Shown: positions 23,346 to 33,239 of the stretch, piece by piece
How positions within the stretch are numbered: position 1 is the stretch's first letter
Layout of the letters: every line of letters begins with the position of its first letter
DNA from: Gammaproteobacteria bacterium
Lineage (GTDB): Bacteria; Pseudomonadota; Gammaproteobacteria; SZUA-152
Assembly (NCBI GenBank): GCA_024276955.1
Contig: JAJRWE010000039.1
Span: forward strand, 1 to 39,141
Direction: 5' to 3'
Length of the DNA: 39,141 bases
Made by a program: the position numbers and the translations under genes
The notes under the pieces: generated by a model
Database searches by the model: none
Told to the model about the DNA's origin: nothing
The model's input: only the letters and a program-made list of their open reading frames with translations

Positions 23346-23606
23346 TCAGGGCGTGGAGGCCTTGATGCTGAGGGCGTGAATTTCCTTTTGCATCATGTCG
23401 CCGAGGGCGTCAAAGACCTGGCGATGACGCGCCAGCGGCGCCTTGCCTTCGAAGGCCGTGGAAACAATGTGCACGGTATAGTGACCGCCGCCGCGGCGCG
23501 CGCCGGCATGTCCGGCATGCAGATGGCTATCGTCCTCTATTTCCAGTGATACGGGTGACAGCGCCGCGGTCAGTCTTGCGCGGATCTGTTCGATGCGTTC
23601 GTTCAT
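23346..23606 (-). CDS. BolA family protein
   Basis: [30 protein letters not shown]...[40 protein letters not shown]. Confidence 0.92.
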   Translation of the reverse strand: MNERIEQIRARLTAALSPVSLEIEDDSHLHAGHAGARRGGGHYTVHIVSTAFEGKAPLARHRQVFDALGDMMQKEIHALSIKASTP

Positions 23607-23905
23607 TTCGGGAAAACCTGTATGAAGGGTTTGACGGTGAGCTGTGCATAGATGCCGGCCTCGGCATAGGGATCGGCATCGGCCCAGGCTTGTGCGCTCT
23701 GCAGCGAATCGAATTCGGCGACGATCAGGCTGCCGCTGAAACCCGCCGGGCCGGGGTCTTCGCTGTCGATGGCCGGGTGCGGGCCGGCCAGCACCAGCCG
23801 ACCTTGATCCTGCAGGGCGGTCAGGCGTTCGAGATGTGCCGGGCGCGCTTGTTGGCGTTTTTCCTGACAGTCGTCTACAAATTGGCTGATAATGGCGTAT
23901 AGCAT
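23603..23905 (-). CDS. YciI family protein
   Basis: [12 protein letters not shown]...[24 protein letters not shown]...[34 protein letters not shown]. Confidence 0.9.
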   Translation of the reverse strand: MLYAIISQFVDDCQEKRQQARPAHLERLTALQDQGRLVLAGPHPAIDSEDPGPAGFSGSLIVAEFDSLQSAQAWADADPYAEAGIYAQLTVKPFIQVFPK

Positions 23906-23913
23906 CGAGTCGG

Positions 23914-24468
23914 TTAGTCTCTCTCGGTTTCGGCCGCCGGCTGATTCTTCATGTAACGGACAAGGTACAGCCCCTGGCCCAGCACAAAGGCCAGCGTGAG
24001 GCCGGTCATGCCGAACAGTTTGAAGTTCACCCAGGTGTCGGTGTCGAAATTGTACATGACGTACATGTTGACGAAACCGAGAAAAATAAAGAATGCCGCC
24101 CAGGCCAGATTGATGCGCGGCCAGAGGGTAGCGGGCAGCTCGACGGTGGCGCCCATCATGCGTTCGACGATGGTCTTTTTGCCGATGAACTGGCTGCCGA
24201 GAAACACCAGCCCGAACAACCAGTTGATCACCGTGGGTTTCCACTTGATGAAGGCTTCATCCTGCAGGAACAGGGTCAGGCCACCGAATACCACCAGCAG
24301 GACGAGGGTGATCAGGTGCATGTTTTCAAAGCGCCGGTGCTGCAACCAGAACCAACCCACCTGCACGAAACTGGCGGCGATGGCGACCACGGTGGCGGCA
24401 TAAATGCCGTACAGTTTGTAGGCAATAAAGAACAGCAGGATGGGGAAGAAATCGTAGAGAAATTTCAT
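23914..24468 (-). CDS. yciB: inner membrane septation protein A family
   Basis: [30 protein letters not shown]...[42 protein letters not shown]. Confidence 0.93.
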   Translation of the reverse strand: MKFLYDFFPILLFFIAYKLYGIYAATVVAIAASFVQVGWFWLQHRRFENMHLITLVLLVVFGGLTLFLQDEAFIKWKPTVINWLFGLVFLGSQFIGKKTIVERMMGATVELPATLWPRINLAWAAFFIFLGFVNMYVMYNFDTDTWVNFKLFGMTGLTLAFVLGQGLYLVRYMKNQPAAETERD

Positions 24469-24561
24469 GGTTGTCTTGGGTACCGCTTCTAATCAGTTAA
24501 CAGTCGGCTAATTTACCACATTGTCGGCATTTGGCGCAGGCAGGTCTGATAAACTGTCCTG

Positions 24562-25416
24562 ATGTCTCTTCTCTATGATTTACACAGTCACTCCACCGCA
24601 TCCGACGGCACGCTAACCCCCATGGCGTTGGTCCGGCGCGCGCGCGAACAGGGCGTGGATGTGCTGGCGCTCACGGACCACGACGTCACCGATGGCCTCG
24701 ACGAGGCGCGCACGGCGGCCAATGAAGCCGGCCTGCGGCTGATCAACGGCGTGGAAATCTCCGTGACCTGGCATGGTGTCACCGTTCATATCGTCGGTCT
24801 GAACTTCGACCCGGTAAATGCCGACCTGCAGGCCGGGCTGGCCAAGCTGCGTGAATTCCGTGCCTGGCGCGCTGAGGAGATCGCCCACCGGCTGGAAAAG
24901 AAAGGCATTCCCGGCGCCCTGGAAGGGGCGCAGGCCTTTAGTAATGGGCAGATTCTCAGCCGTACCCACTTCGCCCGTTTTCTGGTGACGCAGGGTTACG
25001 CCAAGGATATGCGCAAGGTGTTCGGCAAGTTTCTCACCCACAATCGTCCCGGCTATGTGCCCGGCGAGTGGGCGGCGCTGGCGGATGCGGTGGGCTGGAT
25101 TCGCGACGCCGGTGGCCAGGCGGTGATCGCCCATCCGGCACGCTACCGCCTCAGCGCCACCCGCCTGCGTGCCCTCATCGAGGCCTTCATGGACTGTGGC
25201 GGCGAGGTGCTGGAAGTGGTCTCCGGCAGTCACTCGGCGGGCGACGTGCAGGGCATGGCCCAGTATGCACGGCGCTATGAACTGCTTGCCTCGCAGGGCT
25301 CGGACTATCACGGCCCGGAACAGTCCTGGCTGGAACTGGGCCGAATGCCGCCCATGCCGGCGGTCTGCACCCCGGTGTGGACGATGTGGGACAGAGAACA
25401 GAGGGCAAGCGCATGA
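24562..25416 (+). CDS. PHP-domain phosphoesterase, YciV/RNase AM-like
   Basis: YDLHSHSTASDGTLTP, VLALTDHDVTDGLDEA, NGVEISVTWHG, AVIAHPARYR, GSDYHGPEQ. Confidence 0.88.
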   Translation: MSLLYDLHSHSTASDGTLTPMALVRRAREQGVDVLALTDHDVTDGLDEARTAANEAGLRLINGVEISVTWHGVTVHIVGLNFDPVNADLQAGLAKLREFRAWRAEEIAHRLEKKGIPGALEGAQAFSNGQILSRTHFARFLVTQGYAKDMRKVFGKFLTHNRPGYVPGEWAALADAVGWIRDAGGQAVIAHPARYRLSATRLRALIEAFMDCGGEVLEVVSGSHSAGDVQGMAQYARRYELLASQGSDYHGPEQSWLELGRMPPMPAVCTPVWTMWDREQRASA

Positions 25417-26039
25417 GCCAGTTTTTCCAGATTCATCCCGACAATCCGCAGCCGCGCCTGATCGACAAGGCGGTGGATATCATTCGCCAGGGCAGCGTTA
25501 TCGTCTATCCCACCGATTCCGGTTATGCCCTCGGCTGCCACCTCGGCGACAAAAATGCCCAGGAGCGCATCCGCCGCATCCGCCAGGTGGACGACAAGCA
25601 CAATTTCACCCTGGTGTGCCGCGATCTTTCCGAGCTGGCAACTTATGCCAAGGTGGACAACAGCGCCTATCGGTTGATCAAGAGCCTCACCCCCGGCCCC
25701 TATACCTTTATTCTGGTGGCCACCCGCGAGGTACCGCGCCGCCTGCAAAACCCCAAGCGTAAGACCATCGGCCTGCGTGTGCCGGACAACCGCATCGCCC
25801 AGGCTCTGTTGGAAACACTGGGTGAGCCGTTGATGAGTTCCACCCTGATGCTGCCCGGCGATGACATGCCGCTCACCGATCCCTATGATATCCGTGACAC
25901 CCTGGAGCACAGCCTCGACCTGATCATCGACGGCGGCTATTGCGGTTTTGAACCCACCACGGTGGTGGACCTCACCGGAGACGCGCCGGTGGTGCTGCGT
26001 GAAGGCTTGGGGGATGTGAGCGTGTTCAGCGATATTTAA
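25413..26039 (+). CDS. Sua5/YciO/YrdC family protein, YciO-like
   Basis: MSQFFQIHPDNPQPRLIDKAVDIIRQGSVIVYPTDSGYALGC...; ATGA-type overlap with PHP gene. Confidence 0.9.
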   Translation: MSQFFQIHPDNPQPRLIDKAVDIIRQGSVIVYPTDSGYALGCHLGDKNAQERIRRIRQVDDKHNFTLVCRDLSELATYAKVDNSAYRLIKSLTPGPYTFILVATREVPRRLQNPKRKTIGLRVPDNRIAQALLETLGEPLMSSTLMLPGDDMPLTDPYDIRDTLEHSLDLIIDGGYCGFEPTTVVDLTGDAPVVLREGLGDVSVFSDI

Positions 26040-26095
26040 CCGGCCAACTATTTTGGCTTTGATCAGATAGTGCTTAACCTAAATCCTGCAAGTTG

Positions 26096-26223
26096 GTAGG
26101 TTGGGCAGAGCGCAGCGTGCCCAACACCTCCATGCATTCCGTTGGGCACGTCGCTTCGCTCCTTTGCCTACATGGATGTAGGTACTTAGCGTGAGCAGGA
26201 GCGGTAGCTGTGCCCAACCTACC
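26096..26223. repeat. GTAGGTTGGGCA...GCCCAAC repeat element, copy 2 (longer composite)
   Basis: Core 26096-26168 matches 15188-15260; additional distal arm GCTGTGCCCAACCTAC complementary to its 5' end. Confidence 0.88.
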
Positions 26224-26328
26224 TGCATATACGGGATAATAAAAATAAAAGCGTCCTTAAGCCTTGTTTCAGATTCGGCATCTATCCTTCTTGCCGTGAA
26301 AACCGCCTATAACCATCAGACGAGAGCC

Positions 26329-27540
26329 ATGCGCAAATTCCCCGTGAAATCCCTCCTGCTGGCGGCCCTGCTGGGCACGGCCCTGCCAGTGTTTGCCGTG
26401 CCCAACCTGGGTGAAGCCATTCAGGCCGCCGTGCAACGGCATCCCCAGTTGCAGCAGGCCGCCGCCGAGCGTGCCTTGAGCAAGGGCTACCGGCAACAGG
26501 CCGACAGCTGGCTGGGTGGCGATCCCTCCGCCAGCCTGAGCTACTACTCTGATCAGATCGGCAGTGATAATGGCTATCGGGAAATGGAGGCCGGGGTGTC
26601 CCTGCCACTGTGGATGCCCGGCCAGCGCGATGCGAAACAGAATCTGGCGCGCGCCATCGGTGAACAGGCCGATGCCAGCACAGCCCTGCTGCGCTGGCAG
26701 GTCACCGGTGAAGTGCTGGAGTTGATCTGGTCCCTGCGCCTGGTGGAGAGCGACGAGGAGCTGGCCGATGCCCAGTGGGCCTCGGCGCGCCAACTGGAAA
26801 AGGCGGTCGAGCGCCGCGTCGAAGCGGGTGAGCTGGCACGCGCCGATCTGCTGATGGTGCAGCAGGACACCCTGAGCCGCGAGGTGGAACACGAGAACGC
26901 GCGCATGGCGCTGGATTCGGCCCAGGCCACCTGGCAAGCCTATACCGGCCTGAACGGGGTACCGGCGCTGCCGGCCGATCAGCCCCTGCTGGAGCAGAGC
27001 CTGGATACCTCTCATCCCTTGCTGCAGCGCGAACAACTGCGTGTCGCGCAGATGACGGCGCGCCGTGATGACCGCCGCCGGCAGCGCCAGTCGGCGCCCG
27101 AGGTGACTCTTTATGCCAGGCGCGACCGCGGCAATGCACTGGACTCCTTCGGCAATTCCCTCGGGGCGGAGATCAGCCTGCCCTTCGGCACCCGATACAG
27201 CACGGCGCCGCAGGTGGCGGAGAGCGAAGCGGCACTGGCCGGGGCCCGTATGGGGCTGGCGTCGGCAAAGCGGAGTCTCGAGCTGAAGCAGGTGCAGATC
27301 AATCAGGATCTACAGCGCAGCAAGAAGGCCCTGGCCCTGGCTAAGCGGCAGAGCCAGTTGGCCGATACCCGTATGAGCATGAACCAGCGTGCCTTCGACC
27401 TCGGTGAGAGTGATCTGTTTCTGTTATTGCAGGCGCGTAGTCAGGCCGCTTCTGCGGCGCGTAACCTGACCCGTACCCGTATCGAATATCAGCGTGCCGT
27501 GAGCCGCCACAATCACTTTTTGGGAGACATTCCTGAATGA
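26329..27540 (+). CDS. TolC-family outer membrane efflux protein
   Basis: Signal peptide MRKFPVKSLLLAALLGTALPVFA; OEP-type coiled-coil repeats; start of RND operon. Confidence 0.85.
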   Translation: MRKFPVKSLLLAALLGTALPVFAVPNLGEAIQAAVQRHPQLQQAAAERALSKGYRQQADSWLGGDPSASLSYYSDQIGSDNGYREMEAGVSLPLWMPGQRDAKQNLARAIGEQADASTALLRWQVTGEVLELIWSLRLVESDEELADAQWASARQLEKAVERRVEAGELARADLLMVQQDTLSREVEHENARMALDSAQATWQAYTGLNGVPALPADQPLLEQSLDTSHPLLQREQLRVAQMTARRDDRRRQRQSAPEVTLYARRDRGNALDSFGNSLGAEISLPFGTRYSTAPQVAESEAALAGARMGLASAKRSLELKQVQINQDLQRSKKALALAKRQSQLADTRMSMNQRAFDLGESDLFLLLQARSQAASAARNLTRTRIEYQRAVSRHNHFLGDIPE

Positions 27541-28634
27541 AGAGCCACTTGCGCAGCACCTTTCTGACCCTTGCCATGTTGTTGGCCAGCGGCTCCTTGC
27601 TGGCCGCAGATCTGATTTCCATGACCCAGAAACAACGCCAGGCCATGGGCGTGCGCACCGCGCCAGTGGCGGTGGCGACCGAGTCGTGGAGCGTGGCCTA
27701 TCCGGCCCAGGTGCAAGTGCCCACCGCCCAGCTGCGCGTGGTCAGCACCCCCCTCAGCGGCCTGCTGGAGAGCCTGCTGGTGGCCGAGGGCGATGCGGTG
27801 AAGCAGGGCCAGAAGCTCGCCTCTATCCTCAGCCCGGAATTGCTCAGCCTGCAGCGCAGTTATCTGCAGGCCCTGAGCCAGCTGGATCTGGCCCGTTCTG
27901 ACTGGGAACGTGATCGTCAGTTGCTGGAGGAGGGCATCATCGCCGAACGCCGCTATCAGACCACTCATGCCCACTACGTGCAGGTACGCACCGAGGTGGA
28001 GCAGGGCCGGCAGACCTTGAAATTGGCGGGGATGGATCGCGGCGCCCTGAAGCGCCTCGCCGAGGAACGCCAGCTCTCCGGCACCCTGACGGTGCGCTCA
28101 CCCATCAATGGTGTGGTGCTGGAGCGGATGGCGACACCGGGACAGCGCCTCAATGCCCTTGACCCTCTGTATCGTATTGGCCGATTGAAGCCGCTCTGGC
28201 TGGAAATCCATGTGCCACTGGAACGCCTGCCGCAGATTGCCACAGGCAGCACGGTGCGCGTGGTGAAGCCCACAGTAGAGGGTAAGGTGATCACCATCGG
28301 CCGCATGGTTCACGGTGCCGATCAGGGTGTGCTGGTGCGTGCCGAGGTCAACGGCGGTGCCGAACGTCTGCACCCGGGGCAGTTCATCGAGGTGGAACTG
28401 GCGAGTGGTCGTGCCGAGAACAATTACCGCATTCCCCTCGGTGCCTTGGTGCGCCAGGGCGGCAAGACCTGGGTATTCATTGCCCATGAAAAGGGCTTCC
28501 TCGTCGTGCCGGTGGTCATTCGCGCAGAGGAGAGCGACGCGGTGGTGGTCAGCGCCAATCTGCAGCCGGATGATCAGGTGGTCATGGCCGGTACCGCTGC
28601 ACTCAAAGCGGCTTGGCTGGAAGGAGCGGAATAA
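27537..28634 (+). CDS. RND efflux periplasmic adaptor (MFP) subunit
   Basis: Signal peptide; VVSTPLSGLLESLLVAEGDAVKQGQKLASILSPELLSLQRSYLQA; LTVRSPINGVVLERMATPGQRL. Confidence 0.9.
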   Translation: MKSHLRSTFLTLAMLLASGSLLAADLISMTQKQRQAMGVRTAPVAVATESWSVAYPAQVQVPTAQLRVVSTPLSGLLESLLVAEGDAVKQGQKLASILSPELLSLQRSYLQALSQLDLARSDWERDRQLLEEGIIAERRYQTTHAHYVQVRTEVEQGRQTLKLAGMDRGALKRLAEERQLSGTLTVRSPINGVVLERMATPGQRLNALDPLYRIGRLKPLWLEIHVPLERLPQIATGSTVRVVKPTVEGKVITIGRMVHGADQGVLVRAEVNGGAERLHPGQFIEVELASGRAENNYRIPLGALVRQGGKTWVFIAHEKGFLVVPVVIRAEESDAVVVSANLQPDDQVVMAGTAALKAAWLEGAE

Positions 28635-31600
28635 TGCTTGCGCGCCTGATCCAGTTCGCCCTCACCCAGCGTCTGCTGATGCTGCTGTTCGCCCTGTTGC
28701 TGGTGGGCGGTGGCTGGATGGCCTTTCAAAAGACGCCTATCGACGCCTTTCCCGACGTGTCCAGCACCCAGGTAAAGGTCATCATCAAGGCTGCCGGCAT
28801 GACACCGGAAGAGGTGGAGGCCCGCATCACCGCACCGGTAGAGGTGGAAATGCTGGGTATTCCACACATGGCCATGTTGCGCTCGGTGGCCAAGTATGCC
28901 CTCACCGATATTACTGTGGACTTCGAGGAAGGTACCGACATCTACTGGGCACGCCAGCAGGTGACGGAGCGCCTCAGCGCTATCTGGGCCGATCTACCCG
29001 AGGGCGTCAGCGGCGGCATGGCGCCTATGACCACGCCGTTGGGCGAAATGTTTATGTTTACCATCGAGGGTGGCGGTCTGTCGCTGATCGAACACCGCGA
29101 CCTGCTCGACTGGGTGCTCCGTCCCGCCCTGCGCACGGTGCCCGGTGTGGCCGATGTCAACGCCCTCGGCGGCAAGGCGCGTACCTATGAAGTGGTGCCG
29201 GATCAGGCCCGCCTGCTGGCGCGCGGTATCAGTACGCTGGAATTGCAGAAAGCCCTGCGTGACAACAACCGCAACGACGGCGCCGGCCGTCTCAACGATG
29301 GCGAAGAGGTGTTGCTGGTGCGTACCGAGGGCGCGATTCAGACCCTGGACGATGTGCGTGCCATTGTCGTGCGCGCCGACATGCAGCAGCCGGTACGGGT
29401 GGCCGATGTGGCCGAGGTACGTATCGGTTCGCTGACCCGCTACGGCGCCGTCACCCATGACGGCAAGGGTGAGGTCGTGCAGGGGCTGGTGCTGGGCCTG
29501 CGCGGCGCCAACGCCCGCGAGCTGGTCGCCGGCATCCATGCCAAACTGGACGAGTTGCGCCCCGGCCTGCCGCCGGGTGTGGAGGTCAACGTGTTCTACG
29601 ATCGCGGCCGGCTGGTGGATCGCGCCGTGGGTACCGTCACCGGCGCCCTGGGCGAGGCCATCGTGTTCGTACTGATTTTGCTGGTGTTGTTCCTCGGCGA
29701 CCTGCGCGCGGCGTTGACCGTGGCGTTGGTGTTGCCACTGGCGGCACTGGTGACCTTTATCTTCATGTACATGTTTGGCATGTCGGCCAATCTCATGTCT
29801 CTCGGTGGTCTGGCCATCGCCATCGGCATGCTGGTGGATGCCGCGGTGGTGGTGGTGGAGAACGTGGTCAGTCATCTGTCGCGCGAGAAGAACAGCCGTC
29901 TGCCGCGCCTGCACCTGATCTTCCGCGCGGTGCGTGAAGTCTCCGTACCCATGGTTTCGGGCATCACCATTATTATCATCGTTTTTCTGCCCCTGCTGAC
30001 CCTGCAGGGCCTGGAGGGCAAGCTGTTCTCGCCGGTGGCGTTGACCATCGTCTTCGCCCTGTCGGCATCGCTACTGTTGTCGCTGACGGTGATTCCGGTG
30101 CTGGCTTCCTTCCTGCTGGGCAAGGCCGCGCACGGCGATCCGTGGTTGGTGCGGCAGCTGCTGAGGCTCTACATGCCGGCGCTGGACTGGTCCTTCCGCC
30201 ACAGCCGTATTGTATTCAGTATCGCCCTGCTGGGCATGCTGGCGGCCGCCGCACTGTACACCCAGGTGGGCAAGACCTTCATGCCCACTATGGACGAGGG
30301 CAACATGATCGTGCAGCTGGAAAAGCTGCCGTCCATCAGTCTGGAGGAATCCATCGCCATCGACACCCGCTTTCAGCAGGCGCTGATGAAACAGGTGCCT
30401 GAGGTGGTGGGCGTGGTCTCGCGCACCGGTTCCGACGAGCTGGGTCTCGATCCCATGAACCTCAACGATACCGACAGTTTTCTTATCCTCAAACCGCGTG
30501 AGGAATGGAGCGTGCCCGACAAGCCGGCGTTGATGGAAAACATCCGCGCCGTGATGGCCGATTTTCCCGGTGTCACCTTCGCCTTCACCCAGCCCATCGA
30601 GATGCGCGTCGACGAGATGCTCACCGGTGTGCGCGGCGATCTGGCCATCAAGGTCTTTGGCGAGGACCAGGACGACCTTAACCGCACCGCCGACGCCATC
30701 GTCAAGGTGGTGCAGGGCATCGACGGCACCGAAGAGGTCTACACGCCGCGCAACGAGGGTGCGCAGTACTACCGTCTGGTGGTGGACCGCCTCGCCACCG
30801 GCCGTCTCGGCCTCAGCGTGGAGGCGCTGGAAGACCTGCTGCGCACCCAGATCGAGGGCATGCAGGTAGGCACGGTGTATCAGGGCATCCGCCGTATTCC
30901 GCTGGTGATCCGCGGTGCGCAGAGCCTGCGCGATTCACCCACCGCTTTCGCCGGTCAGCACATCGTATTGACCGACGGCCGCCGCGTGCGGCTGGCCGAT
31001 ATCGTCCACATCGAGCGCACCGAGGGCCCGGTGATGGTCAAGCGCGAGCGCGCCAAGCGCATGGCGGTGGTGGTGGCCAGCGTCTCCGGGCGCGATCTGG
31101 TGGGCTTCGTCGAGGAGGCCAAGGCGCGCGTCGGCAGCGAGGTCAAACTGCCGAGTGGCTACTACCTGGAATGGGGTGGACAATTCGAGAACCAGCAGCG
31201 TGCGGCCACTCGCCTGGCCATTGTGGTGCCGGTGGCGCTGGGGTTGATCTTCCTCATTCTGTTCACCACCTTTCGCTCCCTGCGCCAGGCGGTGCTGGTG
31301 TTGTCCAACATCCCCTTCGCCATGATCGGCGGCGTGGTGGCCCTGTGGCTCACCGGTGAGTACCTGTCTGTGCCGGCCTCTGTGGGTTTCATCGCCCTGT
31401 TGGGCATCGCGGTGCTCAACGGTGTGGTGATGGTGACCTATTTCAATCAGCTGTTGGCCCTGGGACAAGACATCGGCACGGTGGTCATCGAAGGCGCCCG
31501 GCGACGTCTGCGGCCGGTGATGATGACCGCCACCATCGCCGCCTTCGGCCTGGTGCCGCTACTGTTCGCCAGCGGCCCCGGCTCTGAGATCCAGCGCCCG

Positions 31601-31729
31601 CTGGCCATTGTGGTCATCGGCGGGCTGGTCAGCTCCACCCTGCTGACCCTGATTCTGCTGCCCATTCTCTATCGTCGCTTCGGCGCCGAGCCGGTTGCCG
31701 AGATCACTACCAAGCCCCAGGAGACTTGA
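28634..31729 (+). CDS. HME-type RND efflux pump, CusA/CzcA family
   Basis: MLARLIQFALTQRLLMLLFALLLVGGGWMAFQKTPIDAFPDVSSTQVKVIIKAAGMTPEEVEARITAPVE; 1031 aa; TM4-region motif AIAIGMLVDAAVVVVEN. Confidence 0.94.
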   Translation: MLARLIQFALTQRLLMLLFALLLVGGGWMAFQKTPIDAFPDVSSTQVKVIIKAAGMTPEEVEARITAPVEVEMLGIPHMAMLRSVAKYALTDITVDFEEGTDIYWARQQVTERLSAIWADLPEGVSGGMAPMTTPLGEMFMFTIEGGGLSLIEHRDLLDWVLRPALRTVPGVADVNALGGKARTYEVVPDQARLLARGISTLELQKALRDNNRNDGAGRLNDGEEVLLVRTEGAIQTLDDVRAIVVRADMQQPVRVADVAEVRIGSLTRYGAVTHDGKGEVVQGLVLGLRGANARELVAGIHAKLDELRPGLPPGVEVNVFYDRGRLVDRAVGTVTGALGEAIVFVLILLVLFLGDLRAALTVALVLPLAALVTFIFMYMFGMSANLMSLGGLAIAIGMLVDAAVVVVENVVSHLSREKNSRLPRLHLIFRAVREVSVPMVSGITIIIIVFLPLLTLQGLEGKLFSPVALTIVFALSASLLLSLTVIPVLASFLLGKAAHGDPWLVRQLLRLYMPALDWSFRHSRIVFSIALLGMLAAAALYTQVGKTFMPTMDEGNMIVQLEKLPSISLEESIAIDTRFQQALMKQVPEVVGVVSRTGSDELGLDPMNLNDTDSFLILKPREEWSVPDKPALMENIRAVMADFPGVTFAFTQPIEMRVDEMLTGVRGDLAIKVFGEDQDDLNRTADAIVKVVQGIDGTEEVYTPRNEGAQYYRLVVDRLATGRLGLSVEALEDLLRTQIEGMQVGTVYQGIRRIPLVIRGAQSLRDSPTAFAGQHIVLTDGRRVRLADIVHIERTEGPVMVKRERAKRMAVVVASVSGRDLVGFVEEAKARVGSEVKLPSGYYLEWGGQFENQQRAATRLAIVVPVALGLIFLILFTTFRSLRQAVLVLSNIPFAMIGGVVALWLTGEYLSVPASVGFIALLGIAVLNGVVMVTYFNQLLALGQDIGTVVIEGARRRLRPVMMTATIAAFGLVPLLFASGPGSEIQRPLAIVVIGGLVSSTLLTLILLPILYRRFGAEPVAEITTKPQET

Positions 31730-31730
31730 G

Positions 31731-32033
31731 ATGACCGACCAGACCCTGCTTTCCCTCATCGTTTCACCCCTGGTGGAAGACACCCTGGTGGACTGGTTAC
31801 TGGCGCGCGATGAAGTACTCGGCTTCACCAGCGCCGCCGTCAACGGCCACGGCAGCTCCGTGCACGCCATGAGCCTCGCCGAGCAGGTGTCCGGGCGACG
31901 TCGGCAGGTGTTGTTTCAACTGCACCTGCCGGTGGCGCAGGCGGAGTCATTGGTAGCGGAGCTGAAGCAGGACTTCGGTAACAGCGGCATCCACTACTGG
32001 CTGGCACCGGTGCTGGCCTGCGGGCATTTATAA
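31731..32033 (+). CDS. DUF3240-like small protein of HME-RND operon
   Basis: 100 aa; LSLIVSPLVEDTLVDWLLARDEVLGFTSAAVNGHG...VSGRRRQVLFQLHLP; position immediately after the RND gene. Confidence 0.75.
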   Translation: MTDQTLLSLIVSPLVEDTLVDWLLARDEVLGFTSAAVNGHGSSVHAMSLAEQVSGRRRQVLFQLHLPVAQAESLVAELKQDFGNSGIHYWLAPVLACGHL

Positions 32034-32063
32034 GCCTCAAGCGATTTACAGAAGCGCCCTTTA

Positions 32064-32591
32064 CTAAGCGGTCGCCGCTGGCGGCATGTAGAGTGGATAA
32101 AGCCGGGACTCCTCCCGCTTGATGCGATCGGTCAAGGCCTTCCCCAAATCCTCCAGCTCATCATTCATTTCCCTGAGTTCGTCCGGCGACAGTGCGGACG
32201 CCTTGTACTTTCTGAGAAACTTCATGACCTCGCGCTGGATGCCATCCATCTCCCGGGAAAAATGATTCACCAGCTCGAGCGTTTCCTCATCCTGGGAAAA
32301 AATGCCGCAAAGATAGATGTAAAAGCTGGTCTTTTCCTTCAGCAAGTGGTCGTAGAGCAGGCCTTCAAATTCATCCAGAGCGGCCTTGGTTTCCTTCGCC
32401 TTTCCGGCACTGGCGGCAGCGACCAATTCACCAAAAATGACCCCAAGCTGCTGGTGGTCACGCTTCAAATCGTCGATCAGATCAGCGTGATAGGGAATGC
32501 TGGTGTTTGGGGCAAAAACGGGCTTGGCGTCTGCTGTGGATTCATCGCCGGCGACGGTTTTCTTCCCAAACCATTTGGAAAAAACAGACAT
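32064..32591 (-). CDS. hemerythrin (HHE)-domain protein
   Basis: DDLKRDHQQLGVIFGELV...EFEGLLYDHLLKEKTSFYIYL...LVNHFSREMDGIQ, plus Glu/His spacing of HHE cation-binding proteins. Confidence 0.8.
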   Translation of the reverse strand: MSVFSKWFGKKTVAGDESTADAKPVFAPNTSIPYHADLIDDLKRDHQQLGVIFGELVAAASAGKAKETKAALDEFEGLLYDHLLKEKTSFYIYLCGIFSQDEETLELVNHFSREMDGIQREVMKFLRKYKASALSPDELREMNDELEDLGKALTDRIKREESRLYPLYMPPAATA

Positions 32592-32932
32592 GTCTTTTCT
32601 CCTTTATGTCATTCCCAGGGTCAGCGGCCGGGGCGGGCGCGTATTGTGTGGCCATGTGATGGATAAAATCAATGCCGATATAAATCACAGGGATAAACTG
32701 TACATGCCCTATATTTAACATCGTCTGACGCCAGGGAAGCTGTAGACCAAAAGAGTTGGTATTTGTCTGTTCGCAAGCGTGGCAATCCACGGGTTACTGA
32801 TGCGACGGTGGCGGAGGTTGCATAAGTGTTATGGGAACAAGCGTCCAGGAATTCGGGGACTTTACAGTCTCTACCTTTGCAGTTGTGGTTTCGCAGTACA
32901 TTTAAAAGCCATTACTTAATAGAGGTTATTCG

Positions 32933-33145
32933 ATGGGAGAGACTAAATCGATGACCCTGACCGTTCGCATTCAACCGGCGGTTAAAGAAGGGCTGCGAGC
33001 CGTAGCTGAGCAGGAACGGCGCAGCCTGGCCAACATGATTGAGGTGATGATCCGGGCGCGCAGATATCAGCGTGGAAGAGAAAACGGCACCCCGCTAAAC
33101 CAGATTAATCAAGGAATAACCGCCCATGGCCAAGACCGCCAATAA
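32933..33145 (+). CDS. ribbon-helix-helix (CopG/Arc-like) small DNA-binding protein
   Basis: KSMTLTVRIQPAVKEGLRAVAEQERRSLANMIEVMI, a typical RHH pattern. Confidence 0.7.
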   Translation: MGETKSMTLTVRIQPAVKEGLRAVAEQERRSLANMIEVMIRARRYQRGRENGTPLNQINQGITAHGQDRQ

Positions 33146-33170
33146 AACAGAAGAACCCCTGGAAAAGAGG
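33126..33170 (+). pseudogene. apparent remnant of a type I restriction-modification hsdM start
   Basis: ATG start then MAKTANKTEEPLEK, resembling the N-terminus of many HsdM proteins; similarity lost immediately after and frame closes at about 33250. Confidence 0.45.
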
Positions 33171-33239
33171 AACCTCCCCCAAGCCGCTGCCGGCCTTTGT
33201 CGGTCAGTTGGTACTAGAGCCGGCATGGGCCCGAGGTGG

